Origin: Nitzschia sp. pyKryTriq1
Lineage: Eukaryota; Bacillariophyta; Bacillariophyceae; Bacillariales; Bacillariaceae
Length of the DNA: 64,000 bases
Assembly: GCA_956465555.1 (NCBI GenBank)
Contig: OY101123.1
Span: 1,736,001-1,800,000, forward strand
Direction of reading: 5' to 3'
Shown here: positions 32,139 through 45,087 of the stretch, in pieces
Layout: the number at the start of each line of letters is the position of its first letter
Position numbering within the stretch: the first letter of the stretch is position 1
Position numbers and translations under genes: made by a program
The notes under the pieces: generated by a model
Seen by the model: the letters and a program-made list of their open reading frames with translations, nothing else
What the model was told of the DNA's origin: nothing
Databases searched by the model: none

Positions 32139-34841
32139 TCAATCTAAATGCCGGGCAGGCCCTGTTGTGGCCTGCGGTGGTGGTGGTGCTGGTACGCCTG
32201 TCGAATCCATACTTTCTCCATGATTGGACGTGCTTCCCAAGTGACGCGTCCGTTCTCGTGGGGGCTGTGGTTGTTGTTGTTGTTGTTGCTGAGCTGTGGC
32301 AGCCATTTCTTCTCGATCAAAGTCATCAAAGGTAAAACCTACGAAGGTATCCTCGTGCAGCTCCTCCAAATCTTCCGAATCTTCACCATGAGCATCGGGA
32401 TGATCGTCTGTTTCCACTGGCATTCTCGTAAACGTATTGTCGAAATTGGCCGTGGCTGCATCCAACTCCGGATGATCGCCTTGCATTTGCTGAGGAGCAC
32501 TAGATGGCGATGATGCGCCGTTGTTGGGGTTCCATCCTTCACAAGGTCGAATGGGCGCTTCGACTCGTCGACCATACAAGGCCCGCCAGGAGATACTCCG
32601 AAAGAATTCATGTTCCATGGCCGCTCGAATCCCCGTCACACCCAATCTCCTTCGGGGATTTCGTTCGAGAAGAGCGCTGACACAACTCGCGCTCCCCTGC
32701 GAAAAATACGTTGGGATATCCAAAGGCGCGCTTTTAAGCCGCCGAAAGAGCCGGGTCCGATCCGTCGTATACCACGGAGGCAGTCCCGTCATCATTTCAT
32801 AGACCAGCATACCGAGGCCCCAATAGTCGACACAAAATCCATGTCCCTGCTGGGCCAAAACCTCGGGTGCCATGTATTCGGGTGTTCCACACATACTCGT
32901 GGCACCCTCACACGCATGCTGAATCCCCGCCTTGGCCAATCCAAAATCTCCCAATTTGACATGACCTTCCGCATCCAACAAGACATTTTCCGGTTTCAAA
33001 TCTCGATAAATAATTCCCCGCTTGTGCAAATGTCCTAGAGCCAAGAGTAGCTCGGCCGCATAAAAGCGAGCGACGCGTTCGGGAAACCGTCGAAACCTGG
33101 ACAGATGAAAAAACAATTCTCCTCCGGGACAATAATCCAACACCAAATACAGCTTGTCTACCGTTTGAAAGGCATAGTGTAATTTCATAATGAACGGATG
33201 ATTGACCACACTCAAGACTTTGCGTTCCGTCCTGGTTCGTTCAATTTGTCGTCGGCGGACCAAGTGTGACTTTCTTAAAATCTTCATGGCAAAGAGTTGA
33301 CCACGTTCTCTTCCAACCCGTTTTTGCACCAAAACCACCTATCGAGTTGAGTTGATTATTCATACATTTTGATTGTGTGAGAAACAAGGAAAGGAAGGTC
33401 ACATGAAACATGTTGTAAGTAAGTAAGTAAGTAAGTAAGTAGTGATTGACGGGCCACCTTGTTCCTTCGTTTCATGATGACCCAACAGACGGTACTGCTG
33501 TTCGTACTCTAGTATAGCAGCATCACAAGCAGCCACAGTCAAACGCACGCACGCAAGCAAGCACAAAACGAAACGTACCTTTCCAAACGATCCTTTTCCA
33601 AGAACACGAAGTAGAGGCAAAAACATTTGGACATTGGGTTTTTCATAATCTGGAGATTCGGGAGTCATCATGTCGATGCCAGTATCCCACTCGACTCCAT
33701 CTTCCACACCTTGTGATGGTTGTTCCGGAGTTGCCGTCACCAAGTGAGCCTTGGTGGGGACAGCAGCAGTTGCAGTAGCATTCATGTTGGTCACCTCGGG
33801 ACTACTCAATCCACTATCCATACCGGGACGAATCATGGGAGGCATAGTCGACGCCATATGCTGTTGGTGTTGTTGATGTAGCTGTATTTGATGTTGTTGT
33901 TGTTGAGGAGTATGTGGTTGTTGTTGTTGTTGTTGCTGTTGCTGGTTATGATATCCATTGACATGACCCACCGTAGCACGTTGTGGAGAAGATATAGCAG
34001 CAGTAGCAGCAGCCGGTCTCTTGGTATCCTGTTGTTGCTGTTCTTCTTCTTCTACTTCAGCATCGGAATCATCCTCATCTTCATCCCATTTGGTTTCCCA
34101 TTCTTGTGTCGTGGCAGCCGCCATCTTGCTGGGACTACTACTATGATTGTCTTTTCGTCCTCCTCCCAACACTCCTGTCGCGCCCAAACTGAGACTCTTC
34201 ATGGAATTGAGAATGGCCGCCCCTGCCGCACGTCCTGCCGGACGAAAACTCATACCTCCTACTCCTTTTTTGGAGGGTGTAGAATTGCTGCTGCTGTTGT
34301 TGCTACTACTTCCTCCTGATGATGATGTCGCTGCATTGGTATTTTGAGGATACTCGCCGTTCGGTGGATAGATCGCTGACGACGCCGAAGCTGACGCCGA
34401 AGCTGAGGAATGGGCATAGTACTGTTGCTGTTGTTGCTGCTGTTGCGATGGCGCCTGTAACTGTGCGGCCTGCTGCTGCTGTTGTTGCAGATACAACATA
34501 TCTTGTTGTTCCTGATAATACTGTTCTTGCTCTTCCGGACTCATCATGACCATATCTTCCGGTTGCATGGGAGGTGCTCCAGGTACTGGATGATGCGGTA
34601 GTTGATTTTGATGATGATGATGATGACTCGGATGAGCATGAGTGTTTTGATTTCGTCTATGAAATACTGCATTCATCATTCGACCACCTCTTGGAGCAGC
34701 TACTGGTGCTGATGCTAGTGTTGCTCCTGGAGGTGGTGGATTGGTCGCCGAAGGAGGAGCCCGGGCTTGGGTTTCCAAAAACTCCTCTTCATTGGTAGCG
34801 CCACTACTACTGCCTTGTGGAATGGATCCTTCGTTACCCAT
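32139..34841 (-). CDS. AGC-family kinase, p70 S6 kinase-like, with long Gln-rich N-terminus
   Basis: Two exons on minus, 34841-33579 and 33338-32139, phase 0, 240 bp intron; 820 residues. The chosen start MGNEGSIPQG fits an N-myristoylation site; the upstream frame extension is ignored. Residues 1-405 are low complexity with several poly-Gln runs. The kinase domain has GKGSFGKV split by the intron (residues 415-422), the ATP-binding Lys at about 440 (FAMKILRK), YRDLKPEN (532-539), DFG (552-554) and GTPEYMAPE. After it come HEFFRSISW, the turn motif FTRMPVET and a hydrophobic motif FVGFTFDD, the arrangement typical of S6K and close relatives, which are switched on by PDK1 and TORC1. Other AGC subfamilies are possible. 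The intron holds an (AAGT)n run near 33416-33441. Confidence 0.83.
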
Positions 34842-35893
34842 GTTGCTGTTCTTGTGTGATGCTTCTTCCTTTTGTTGATGTGTACTCGTAAACTCCTCTG
34901 CGACTACCCGACTCGACCTACTGTATTCACGCACTCGGGCTAATATAGAGCAGCGGGAGGGTGCCGGTACTCCTCTCTACAGAGTCGAAGAGGGACGGAA
35001 GCTAGGAAACCAAGGGTTGGTTTCTTGCTTGCTTGGCTGGAGAATATGCCACACACTATGGTCCTACCGCAGATCACGATTACAAGTAATGCTTGTCGTT
35101 CGTTTCACGAAAGAAAGAATGAAAGGATGTATGGAAACATCCAAGAGCAGCAACAGCGACAAGGGTAGAGGTCGAGTCGTCCGCCCAATCCAAGTACATA
35201 GAGCAATGATGATGTTGAGTGTTGAGAGGCTCTCGTCCCCCGCGGCTTTATTCCGTTCTGCCCCGCCGCGCCGGGCCTCATCTCTGCCTCCATGAGAGAG
35301 CATGGCAGGCCAGACGCGGCAGCCAGGCAGATAGCACATGACGTGATCGACGCACGCACACACAAAACCGGGGTTTATTTAGGGCCTGATCAGTACAATA
35401 CAGTACCGGCTGTAGTGTGCTGTGAATGGGGTTGACCGACGGGCGCTTTATGAATATAAACGTAAATGAAGAAGTGAGAAAGCTGGAACGGACGCGACAT
35501 CGTCCCTGTCGACGTTCGTATTTAGTGAATCTATGTACGTATAAAAGACGGAGTTTCATTCCCCACGAGCGCGACGGGTATCCGTTCCACATGCATGCTT
35601 TTTGGAAGCGCATTCAGTCGATCGAGTGAGTCGTCGTCGTCGTCGTCGTTTTCGTCATCGCCGAGCGAGCCAACAATAAAAAACACCCGCGCGCCAAACT
35701 GTTTTGGATTTTGGATTTTTTGCTTTGTGGAGGGAGAGAGTGGCGGCGGCGGTGGTGGTGCATGTCGGTCTCATTGTTTTGTGTGGGTCGTTAAGCGCTT
35801 TGGTTGTTGATAGTTGGTGTATGTAACATCCATATACTCCACAGTCGCCCATCCATCCATCCAGACCCATCCATTCATCTATCTGTGTCTATC
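34842..35893. other. Divergent promoter region (kinase / DNMT5)
   Basis: This 1.05 kb region lies between two outward-facing regulatory genes. It contains a (GTC)n run near 35631-35650. No gene or clear core-promoter motif is seen. Confidence 0.45.
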
Positions 35894-38800
35894 ATGCCAC
35901 GAACAATAGCGAAGCAGCAGCAACAATGGCCCGTCGGCACAAAAGTCCGCAAGTACTTTGATTCGGTCGACGATTGGTTTGAGGGTCACGTGACGGCGGT
36001 CGACCCGACCACGGGATTTTACTCCATTGAGTATGAAGATGGAGATGCCGAGGAATTTGATCCAGAGGAAATGAAGCAGCATGCCATTCTTGATGGTGTG
36101 AAAGATGTCAAGGAGAAGCAGAAGCAGAAGCAGAAGCAGAAGCAAGAGACACCCGTCAAGAAAACATCCAACAAACGTAGTAGTAGTACTACCACCAAAA
36201 GTAGCCCTGCTCCTACCGCAGCTAGTACGGACACCGAAGAAACCGAAGCCAGTACACCAGCAACTGCTGCAACTGCTGCAACTACTGCTACTGCTACTCC
36301 AACAATGACGACTACTCGTCGTGGACGCAAACGAGCCGTCGTCAACTATGCGGAATTGGACGACGTGTCACTCGACAGCGAGGACGAAGAGGAGGAGGAG
36401 GAGCCGCCCCAGAAGTCGTCTAGCCGCAAGGCCGCGCCACAGTCCAAACGCTCCAAGCGAAGCACGAGTCGAACTCCTGCTGCTCGTCCCCAATACAAGG
36501 AAGACGACGACGATGATGATGATGACGCCTTTTCCGAAGATGACGATGACGAAGAAGACGAAGACCTCATGGATGTTGACGACGAGGAGGACGAAGACGA
36601 CGACTTTGACGAGGACATTGAAAACAAGCCCAAGAATCGTCGTCGTAAGCAGCAGCAGTCGTCCAAGAACAGCAAGAAGATTCCCCAACAAAAGAAGAAA
36701 AAGGCGGCGACCGCGCAACCCAAGAAGGCAGACGATTCATCGAAAAAGAGCATGGCCGAAGGATTCCAGCCAATCAACAGGCCCTTGTACTGGACCAAAC
36801 CTCTCGAGACTATTCAAGAAGAGCACGAGTATTTGGATCCCTGTGGTATGGAGGCCACGGATGATATCATTGATCATTTGGTAGGAGAACAGGTCCTCAA
36901 GATTGGAACGTTGTTGCAACGTGCCTTGCAGTCCAACAACAAGAATATCTTGGGAACCAAGCAGAATCCGCTCAAACTGGGTACAGTGTGCAGTGGAACG
37001 GATGCTCCTGCTTTGGCGCTGACCATGGTCTCGGAACAAATGGAGCGCTTTGGAGTTCCTGCCAAACTGCACGTCGAACACAAGTTTTCCTGCGAAAAGG
37101 AGCCCTTCAAACAATCCTATTTGGCACGGAACTTTGATTCGACCTTGTATCCCGATGTGGTCAAACTCACGGAATCCGACGCACCTCACGATGTCTACGG
37201 AAGGCCAACTCCGATCCCTTCCATCAATGTTTTGATTGCGGGGACGTCGTGCAAGAACTTTTCCATGTTGCATTCGACCAAGCGATTGGATATTGAAGAT
37301 AAGGGATGTTCGGGAGAAACCTTTTTGGCGACAATTGAATTGGTGCTCGAGCAGCAACCAGATTGGTTCATTCTGGAAAATGTGACGGGAGCGCCTTGGA
37401 AAAAGATGGAAGAGTACATTCATGGAAGGGTGCCCTTGGCGACTGTGAATGACGAAAAGAATGCCATTCAGAAAACATCTGCCAAGGATGCCAAAATCAA
37501 GGAGCTCAAGTTTGAATTGCAGAAAAACCAAAATACTGGCGATAAAGGAGACGATGATCTCATTGTGGCTGTCGAAGTGCCCATGCACGTGGGAGTCCGT
37601 TGTGGGGCGGTCGTCAAGGGCTTTTTGAAAGGAGGGACCAAAACTGTGATCCCCGCCAAGTGGCCCAACAAGAAACAAAAAACATGTACTCTCAATGACT
37701 TGCTGGGCGCCTGCAATGGCAAGGTGGATCGCAAGCAAGATACTCTCATGTTTGACATGCCTGTCACTTACTGCACCTGGGTTGCCAATGGTGCGGTCGA
37801 TACCAAAAACTACGGATTGCCACAAACGCGCGAACGAACCTACATGTACGTGTGGCAACCAGCAGAGGATCCTGAAAATTACGACGACGACCTCGGCGTG
37901 TATTGGCAGGCAATCATCAAGTTTTTGGAGAGTCCAGTGAAGCATTCGTTGGAGGCCTTCATCTTGGATGAAGACCATGATAACATTCGAGTCTTCAGAG
38001 AAGCTCTCCACGGACCTCCTGGCCGTCATACTAAACGGTCGGTCTTTCAAGAACCCGACTTTTTTACGTCGGGCAATGCCAATGTCAAACACAACACGAT
38101 CGCTAGAGAAAAGCTTGGAATTGAGATGTACGCCCGACCAAATGTGGGGGGAGGAGCACGAGGCAAGAAACAAGTCCCTCCTCACTACTGGTTGGAGTAC
38201 CTGGATACCATGCAACAACGAGAGATTGACATGTTGGATATCCTTCACATTTCGGCTGCCCGAGACGCCGAGACTCACGATTCCAATTTTTCCTCTTTCT
38301 TCTGGAATATTTCGCAAAACGTCTCCAAGGAAAAACATCGTATGGCAACGCCTGGTATCGCGGGGTGCATAAGTCCGGGAGGCGAGCTCTTTTGTTCCAA
38401 TCTGGGTCGTACCTTGCTGGGATGCGAAAAGTTGCTACTACAAGGTATTCCATACTTTCGTCTGGCCCTGGGCAGTGAGTCCGAGGTGGAGCTGGGAGAT
38501 ATGGCCGGAAACGCCATGAGCTTGACGGTAGTGTGCGCGGCTCAGTTGGCGGCGATTATTGCGCCACAGCTCCGTGAAGAGTGCCCGGGTGCGTCTCAAA
38601 AAGAAATATTGAAGTACTTGGAAAGCAGCTGCGGGCTTCCACGTGAAAAGACGATCGTGACACCCAGCAAAGCGCCAAAGTTTCAAAGTCTGACTGATGC
38701 GGGGTCCGTTTTTGGAGTATTGGCCAAGTTGGCTCCCGAAGCCGTTGCCTCCTCAGTCTGGTGTACTTGTGAAACAAGCGGACGAAACACATCCACTGAC

Positions 38801-41800
38801 ACTTTTATGGAGTGCCCAAATTGCCGCATTTCTTGTTGTTCGTCCTGCCTGGGTTCGCACAATGGCTACCAAATGTCTAGCCACGCAGTGCAAGAGAAAC
38901 GCATGTCGATCGAGGAGCATCATATGGGCCACTTCCAATCCAAGCTTCGTAATGTAGCTCCTTCGTCATTGGTCCTGGACAAAGAAGGGATACAATTCCT
39001 TGCCGATTTGAATGACGATGTCCACCGAGTTGCTGACTTGTGGAAATTTGTCTTCAACCTACAAGACATCAAGCGACAGCGAAGAAAGTGGGTAATCCAC
39101 TACAATGCGAGAGACAACGATGGCGTTGGCGAGGTCGTGGCTGAATTCAGAATCACTGTAGGTGAACTCTGGAGACAGAACCGAGGGGAAGAGAATTCAC
39201 CAGAGCTTGGCATGACCGGAGAGCTGATTTCCTACTTCCCGGCCAAAATGCCGCCTCTGGTTCGCGGGAAACTGGAATGCTGCGCTGTTGTTACCGTCCA
39301 TGCTGACAGTCCTGACCAGTGTCAATGGCTCGCTAGAGACATGATGGCTCCCATACAGCTGGAGATTGTCGGTTCCGATCCGTCTCCGTCCGTCCGTGTC
39401 GAACTGGGTCTTACTGACCTAGCAGCCAATGACTTGCGCGACTCGCGATATGGTCCTCAGAAGAAATGGTTCAACATTGCCGAAGAGCGAGGTGAAGTGG
39501 AGAGGTGGGTTTATCCCGAGAATTGGAAGGAATGGCCCGATACCTTGTCGATTCATTCCGACAAACTGGAAGAGATCAACGGAGAATACAAACGCGCATC
39601 TTGCCGCCAGACCGCGAACCAGTCAGCAATTTGGATCAGACATGGTGACAAGAAGCGCCCACCTCTCTACGTAATCATCAAACCGAATGTCGGGAGAACG
39701 GGACCTGATACACCCGTCATTTCGAAATCCATTAGCCACGATGATTTCGCGGCCATTATGGTCACGCTATCGTCCAAGTGGCAACCGTGCCACGCTTTGG
39801 ACGAGTCGCACCATTCGCAGGATGCAGAACAAAATGTTTGGTCAGATGCGCCGCTTGTCCGATGCTCTGTCCCAAAGTCGTCAGTATCGGTTGTCACTGA
39901 GAATTCTCTTCCGTCGTTTCTCACTGTGAAGGGCTTGAGCTCCGCCCAAGTCAATATGCTCTACCCGTTTGAGACGTCGAATGAGGACATCTGTCTAAAT
40001 GTTCATCATGGAACGGAGGCCCAAAAGATCACCAGAGCCTTCAACTATCTGTGTGCCCCACCGATCATGCGACACGCCGCTCGCGATACCAAGCTCTCAG
40101 TTGAATTGTCGCCCGATGCCAAGTGGAATACGTTGACCAGAAAAGCTGGAAAACCCATGTATGGATTATGCGACCAGATTACCCCGCGTCGCCCGGTTGA
40201 AACGTGGTACTTTGACGAGGAACGGACAGTCTGGGCAAGAAGAAGCAATCCAGAAGAGTCTCGCAAATATTACATCAATTTACAGAACGCCCAGAAGGCC
40301 TTCGAATTTCATTTGAAGAGGTCCACCGGCATGTTGTCCATCAAGTGCTTTCCCGAAGTAGCAGCTCACCACGCTGCAAGATACTTGGTGGAGGGAAGGG
40401 GGGATAAGGAAATGGCAGCCGAAACGGTTGTATCCTACCGCCTTTCGGATACTTCGCTGCAATCTGACCCCGAGTATTCACCGTTCAAGGTATATCCGTG
40501 CACTAAGGAGGAAGAGACCAACGTCGCCTTGAAAAGTCCGTATGTGCTGTACGAGCGCCAGCAAAAGGTTGTTACCAAAATGTCGATGATCGAATCAGGC
40601 AATGTAGATTTTGAAGAACTAGAAATGTCGGAGCATGAAATGCCCGGCTCTAATGGTTTCTCACTCATGGCGAAGGCTTCAAGAAACCGGAAAATCTCCG
40701 GTGGTGTGATTGCCGATGCTATTGGAGCCGGCAAGACGGTGATTTCTATCGCTATGATGCTTCAAGGCCTCAAAGCTGCTCGCGCCTCACGCAGCTTTCC
40801 TCGCCAGAGTGGTGCTACTGCCGTGGTTGTTCCCTCCGCCTTGGTAGGCCAGTGGGAGAGTGAGATCAAGAAATTCAGTTCCGAAATGAAGTCTCTGTGC
40901 ATTCATGATTGTAAGAGCCTCGAGAAGACCACTCTCAGACAAATCATAGAGGCTGATGTCGTTATCTTTCCGGTAGATATCATCGAAGGCAAGGGATACA
41001 CGGAAAATCTGGTCGCAAAAAGTGGACTGCGCAAAAGTGGTACCGATATCCCGCCTCTCCCCAAGTCCATGGGACATGCCGAGAAGCCTGGTGCCAAGGG
41101 AGTTTGGATTCCAGCAACTAGTCGTGACCCTTACGGTATTGGTTCGGCAAATGAAATGAAGGTAAGATGGCGCGCGATGCTTGTGATTGTATGACATCCT
41201 GGTTCACTGTTTGGAAATCTAACCGGTCCTTCCTCCTCTGTTACGCCTCTAGAACCAAAAACTACGAGATATCTCAGCGTACTTTACGCATTCGTATCTT
41301 GACGCTATCAAACAGCTTCGTGGAAAGACATTCAAGGAAACCGACAAAGGCGTCCCACTTGAATACTTTGAATGGGAGCGAATCATTGTCGATGAAATCC
41401 ACGAATGTCTTTGTACCGAGAAAGACAATCTGCAACTCGACTGGTTCAAAGAGAAGAATCGCCGAGCCAGTCGTGAGCTTCTTGGTATTACTCAGAAGGA
41501 TCTTTCGCAGAGGCCCCTGGTTTATCGAAAATCAATCTTTGGGCTCACTGGGACGCCACTGCTGGACAATAGCAATCGAGTGATTGAATTGGCCAACTTG
41601 ATCGGTAGCACCTACGTCATTGGTCTGGCCAGTCACTGGCGCAAATTGGAGCGGGAGAGCCGCAGAGATATTTTCTTGCAGCATTACTTGGAGCCGAAGC
41701 AAAGCCGTGAGATCCGAAAGGCGATCTACTCGAAGTGCCAGTCGTACCTAGAAATCGCCTGCTGCCGCAACACCACGGAGAAAGAGCTCGAGGGAATTGA

Positions 41801-42515
41801 GATGGAAGAAAAGCGGGTGGTTGTCCGAATGAACCCAGAAGAGACCAAGGCCTACATTGCCAGTCAGCATGGTATCGATCGCGATAAAAAGGGTCTCGGG
41901 GTACGCCCTGAAAACTTCGACCCGAGCGCGGGTCACGACATTTCGAAATTTCTCCAACAGAATGCGGACTCTGTCTCTAGGGGCAAGGCCTTGGTCGACA
42001 CATGTCAGGAGATTTTGTCGAAAGACCCTACGACTAAGATTATTGTGTTCACAGACGGCCGTATCGCTGCCGGTCATTCCGCTCGCAGGTATCTGGAGGA
42101 CAGTGGTCTAGGATGCACATGGCTAGCAGTGGATGACCCCGTGGAAGTGCAGAACAGGAAAATCGCTTTCTACCAGAGACCTGATTCCACTGAAGAGGAT
42201 AGAAAGCGGCCACGAGTTCTCGTCCTTCATTTCGATCATGCTGCGGGTCTGAATCTACAAAAGGAATGCTACAATTTGATCCTATACAGTCCGTTGTATG
42301 TTGGAGACGGAGGCATCACAGGTGATCCGGTTTCCGATGCCAGTACGGAGCAACAGGCGATCGGACGCGTGTTCCGTCCAGGACAACTCCGTCCTACGGT
42401 CTTTGTCTATCGCATTGAACTGCAAGGTCCCAAGGGGGAAGAATGTCTAGACGGATATCTGATTCGCCGAAACACAGACGAGCAAACACTAGCGGCTACC
42501 ACCAACGCCGCGTAA
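35894..42515 (+). CDS. DNMT5: DNMT5-type DNA cytosine methyltransferase fused to SNF2 ATPase
   Basis: Two exons, 35894-41161 and 41253-42515, phase 0, 91 bp intron; 2176 residues. Start MPRTIAKQ; the upstream frame has no better Met. Order: a Tudor-like module (about residues 12-60: WFEGHVTAVD, YEDGDAEEFD), a long Lys/acidic disordered region, and the methyltransferase from about residue 360. Its motifs are I GTVCSGTDAP, IV GTSCKNFS with the catalytic Cys near 451, VI LENVTG and VIII LPQTRERTY. A RING/PHD-like Cys cluster follows near 956-995 (CPNCRISCCSSC). The SNF2 ATPase has DAIGAGKT (about 1606-1613), DEIH in exon 2 and QQAIGRVFRPGQ near the end. In fungi DNMT5 is an ATP-dependent maintenance CG methyltransferase; diatoms carry orthologues. 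All key motifs are present, so it looks functional. Confidence 0.93.
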
Positions 42516-43093
42516 GCCTCGAAGTGTAGACGTTCTAAACATGAACATTATGTATGTTCCTGGTTCTAAGTGAATGAAAAATTGCATATCTGATGGGTTT
42601 TCGATTAGATTGTATATTACTGTAGTCCCCGGTACATCTTTCGTTGGTTGGTACTTCTACCGGTACTCGCTTAGAATAGCTACTCTACTCCTACGAAGGA
42701 GCTTGCAAGACGATGCAATAGAGATTGTCTCTTTGTAGAGTACCATTACTCAGAGTACCGTAGCTCTACCGGGTGTGGTCTCTACTCTACTAGAGCAGCT
42801 AGACCCCCTCTCTAGTAGAGAATAGCACCAGTACGAGCAGTTCTGTTTGAAAGACCTACTACTACTCGTAGACCAATATTTAGCTAGACACTTTTGGAAG
42901 GATCGCCTACAGATACGCGAGAAAAAACCAGCATTGAAAGCAACATCATGTTTGAACGGTGAAGACCACTTGCAGTCATAGGCTAATGCAATAAGCGCCT
43001 GAATGGTAAATACCAATATATTCGGCTATAAAAAGTTACAGCAAACTAATCATCTAGTAGAGGGTTTGCAGGAAGAAGGTGGAATGATGTTGT
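42516..43093. other. Convergent intergenic region (DNMT5 / H3)
   Basis: This 578 bp region between converging 3' ends is rich in TACCGGTAC and CTACTCTAC words (42620-42860). On the H3 side an imperfect hairpin (43025-43042, with one G-T pair) lies 52 bases past the H3 stop; it does not match the histone stem-loop consensus. Confidence 0.5.
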
Positions 43094-44385
<1,292 letters not shown>

Positions 44386-44416
44386 GCAAGTTTACCTCAT
44401 CTGTCGCTTGTAGTCA

Positions 44417-44434
44417 ACTACTCGTACGAGTAGT
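44417..44434. repeat. Perfect 18 bp palindrome downstream of H4
   Basis: ACTACTCGTACGAGTAGT is its own reverse complement. It belongs to the CTACTNGTAG-like words common in non-coding DNA of this window. Confidence 0.85.
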
Positions 44435-44455
44435 CTACATCGACGTAAAACAAAC

Positions 44456-44473
44456 TGACTCTTTTTAGAGTCA
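44456..44473 (+). promoter_or_regulatory. Candidate histone mRNA 3' stem-loop
   Basis: TGACTCT, TTTT, AGAGTCA form a perfect 7 bp stem with a four-base loop, starting 71 bases after the H4 stop, with AAAC before and CCC after. The metazoan histone 3' element is GGCTCT-TTTC-AGAGCC flanked by AAA and ACCCA; here GACTCT-TTTT-AGAGTC-ACCC differs by one compensated base pair and the last loop base. It probably binds an SLBP-like protein for 3' processing, but that is inference. An 18 bp perfect palindrome lies just upstream at 44417-44434. Confidence 0.65.
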
Positions 44474-45087
44474 CCCTGATCTACAAAGCAAACCCAAACA
44501 ATATCATCATCGCATCTCTCTCCCCTATCATCCTGTTTATCTTCTTGTCTACTGCTCGTACTATTCTCTTATAACACTCGTATCGTAGAGTTGACGTGCG
44601 GTACTGTATTCTAGCTACCGGCGGTAGGCCTACTTGGGACTGCTACAATCGTATGGTCAATGTACATACCGATATCCCAAATCCATCCATCATCTCCTAC
44701 TCAAGACAGGATGGCGCCCACGTCTGGACCTCACCCGTTTTTTCCCCACTGATGATTCTTTTTCGGCAATTCGATTACTTCGATCTTTCTTATTTGGCGA
44801 CGGGCGGCTACGAGCGAGTACGGATACAGTACCAGGTACCATACTTGTACCCGGTAGATACTGTTTACGTTCATCGATATGCTGGTGGATGCGTTGAGAA
44901 CGAAAGCAGCCTTGCTCCCACTACTGCGTACGCGGTACGCAATACGCGAAGCTTGACACAGACAATTCTCATTCCTCTCACTGCGGATGGTGTGTGTATT
45001 CCCCTCCATCTCTGCTAATACTACCGAGTAATACTTCCAATCCCTCTCCTTGCAACAACAATAACATACTACTATCTGTCTTCTTCT
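44474..45087. other. Intergenic region between H4 and PEX3
   Basis: This region of about 610 bp contains TACCGG and GGTACC words (44600-44860). A 140-codon open frame runs across it, but these repeated words account for it and it lacks protein-like composition. It probably holds the H4 downstream processing region and the PEX3 promoter. Confidence 0.45.

Noticed and set aside
36737-38338. 533-codon minus-strand open frame opposite DNMT5
   Set aside because: It lies antisense to the conserved methyltransferase motifs and has no protein-like domains; long antisense frames follow from codon bias.
43025-43042. Hairpin behind histone H3 as a histone stem-loop
   Set aside because: It needs a G-T pair and a six-base loop, and lacks the conserved flanks; not comparable with the H4 element.
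44596-45018. 140-codon plus-strand frame between H4 and PEX3
   Set aside because: It runs through repeated TACCGG/GGTACC words and has no family resemblance.
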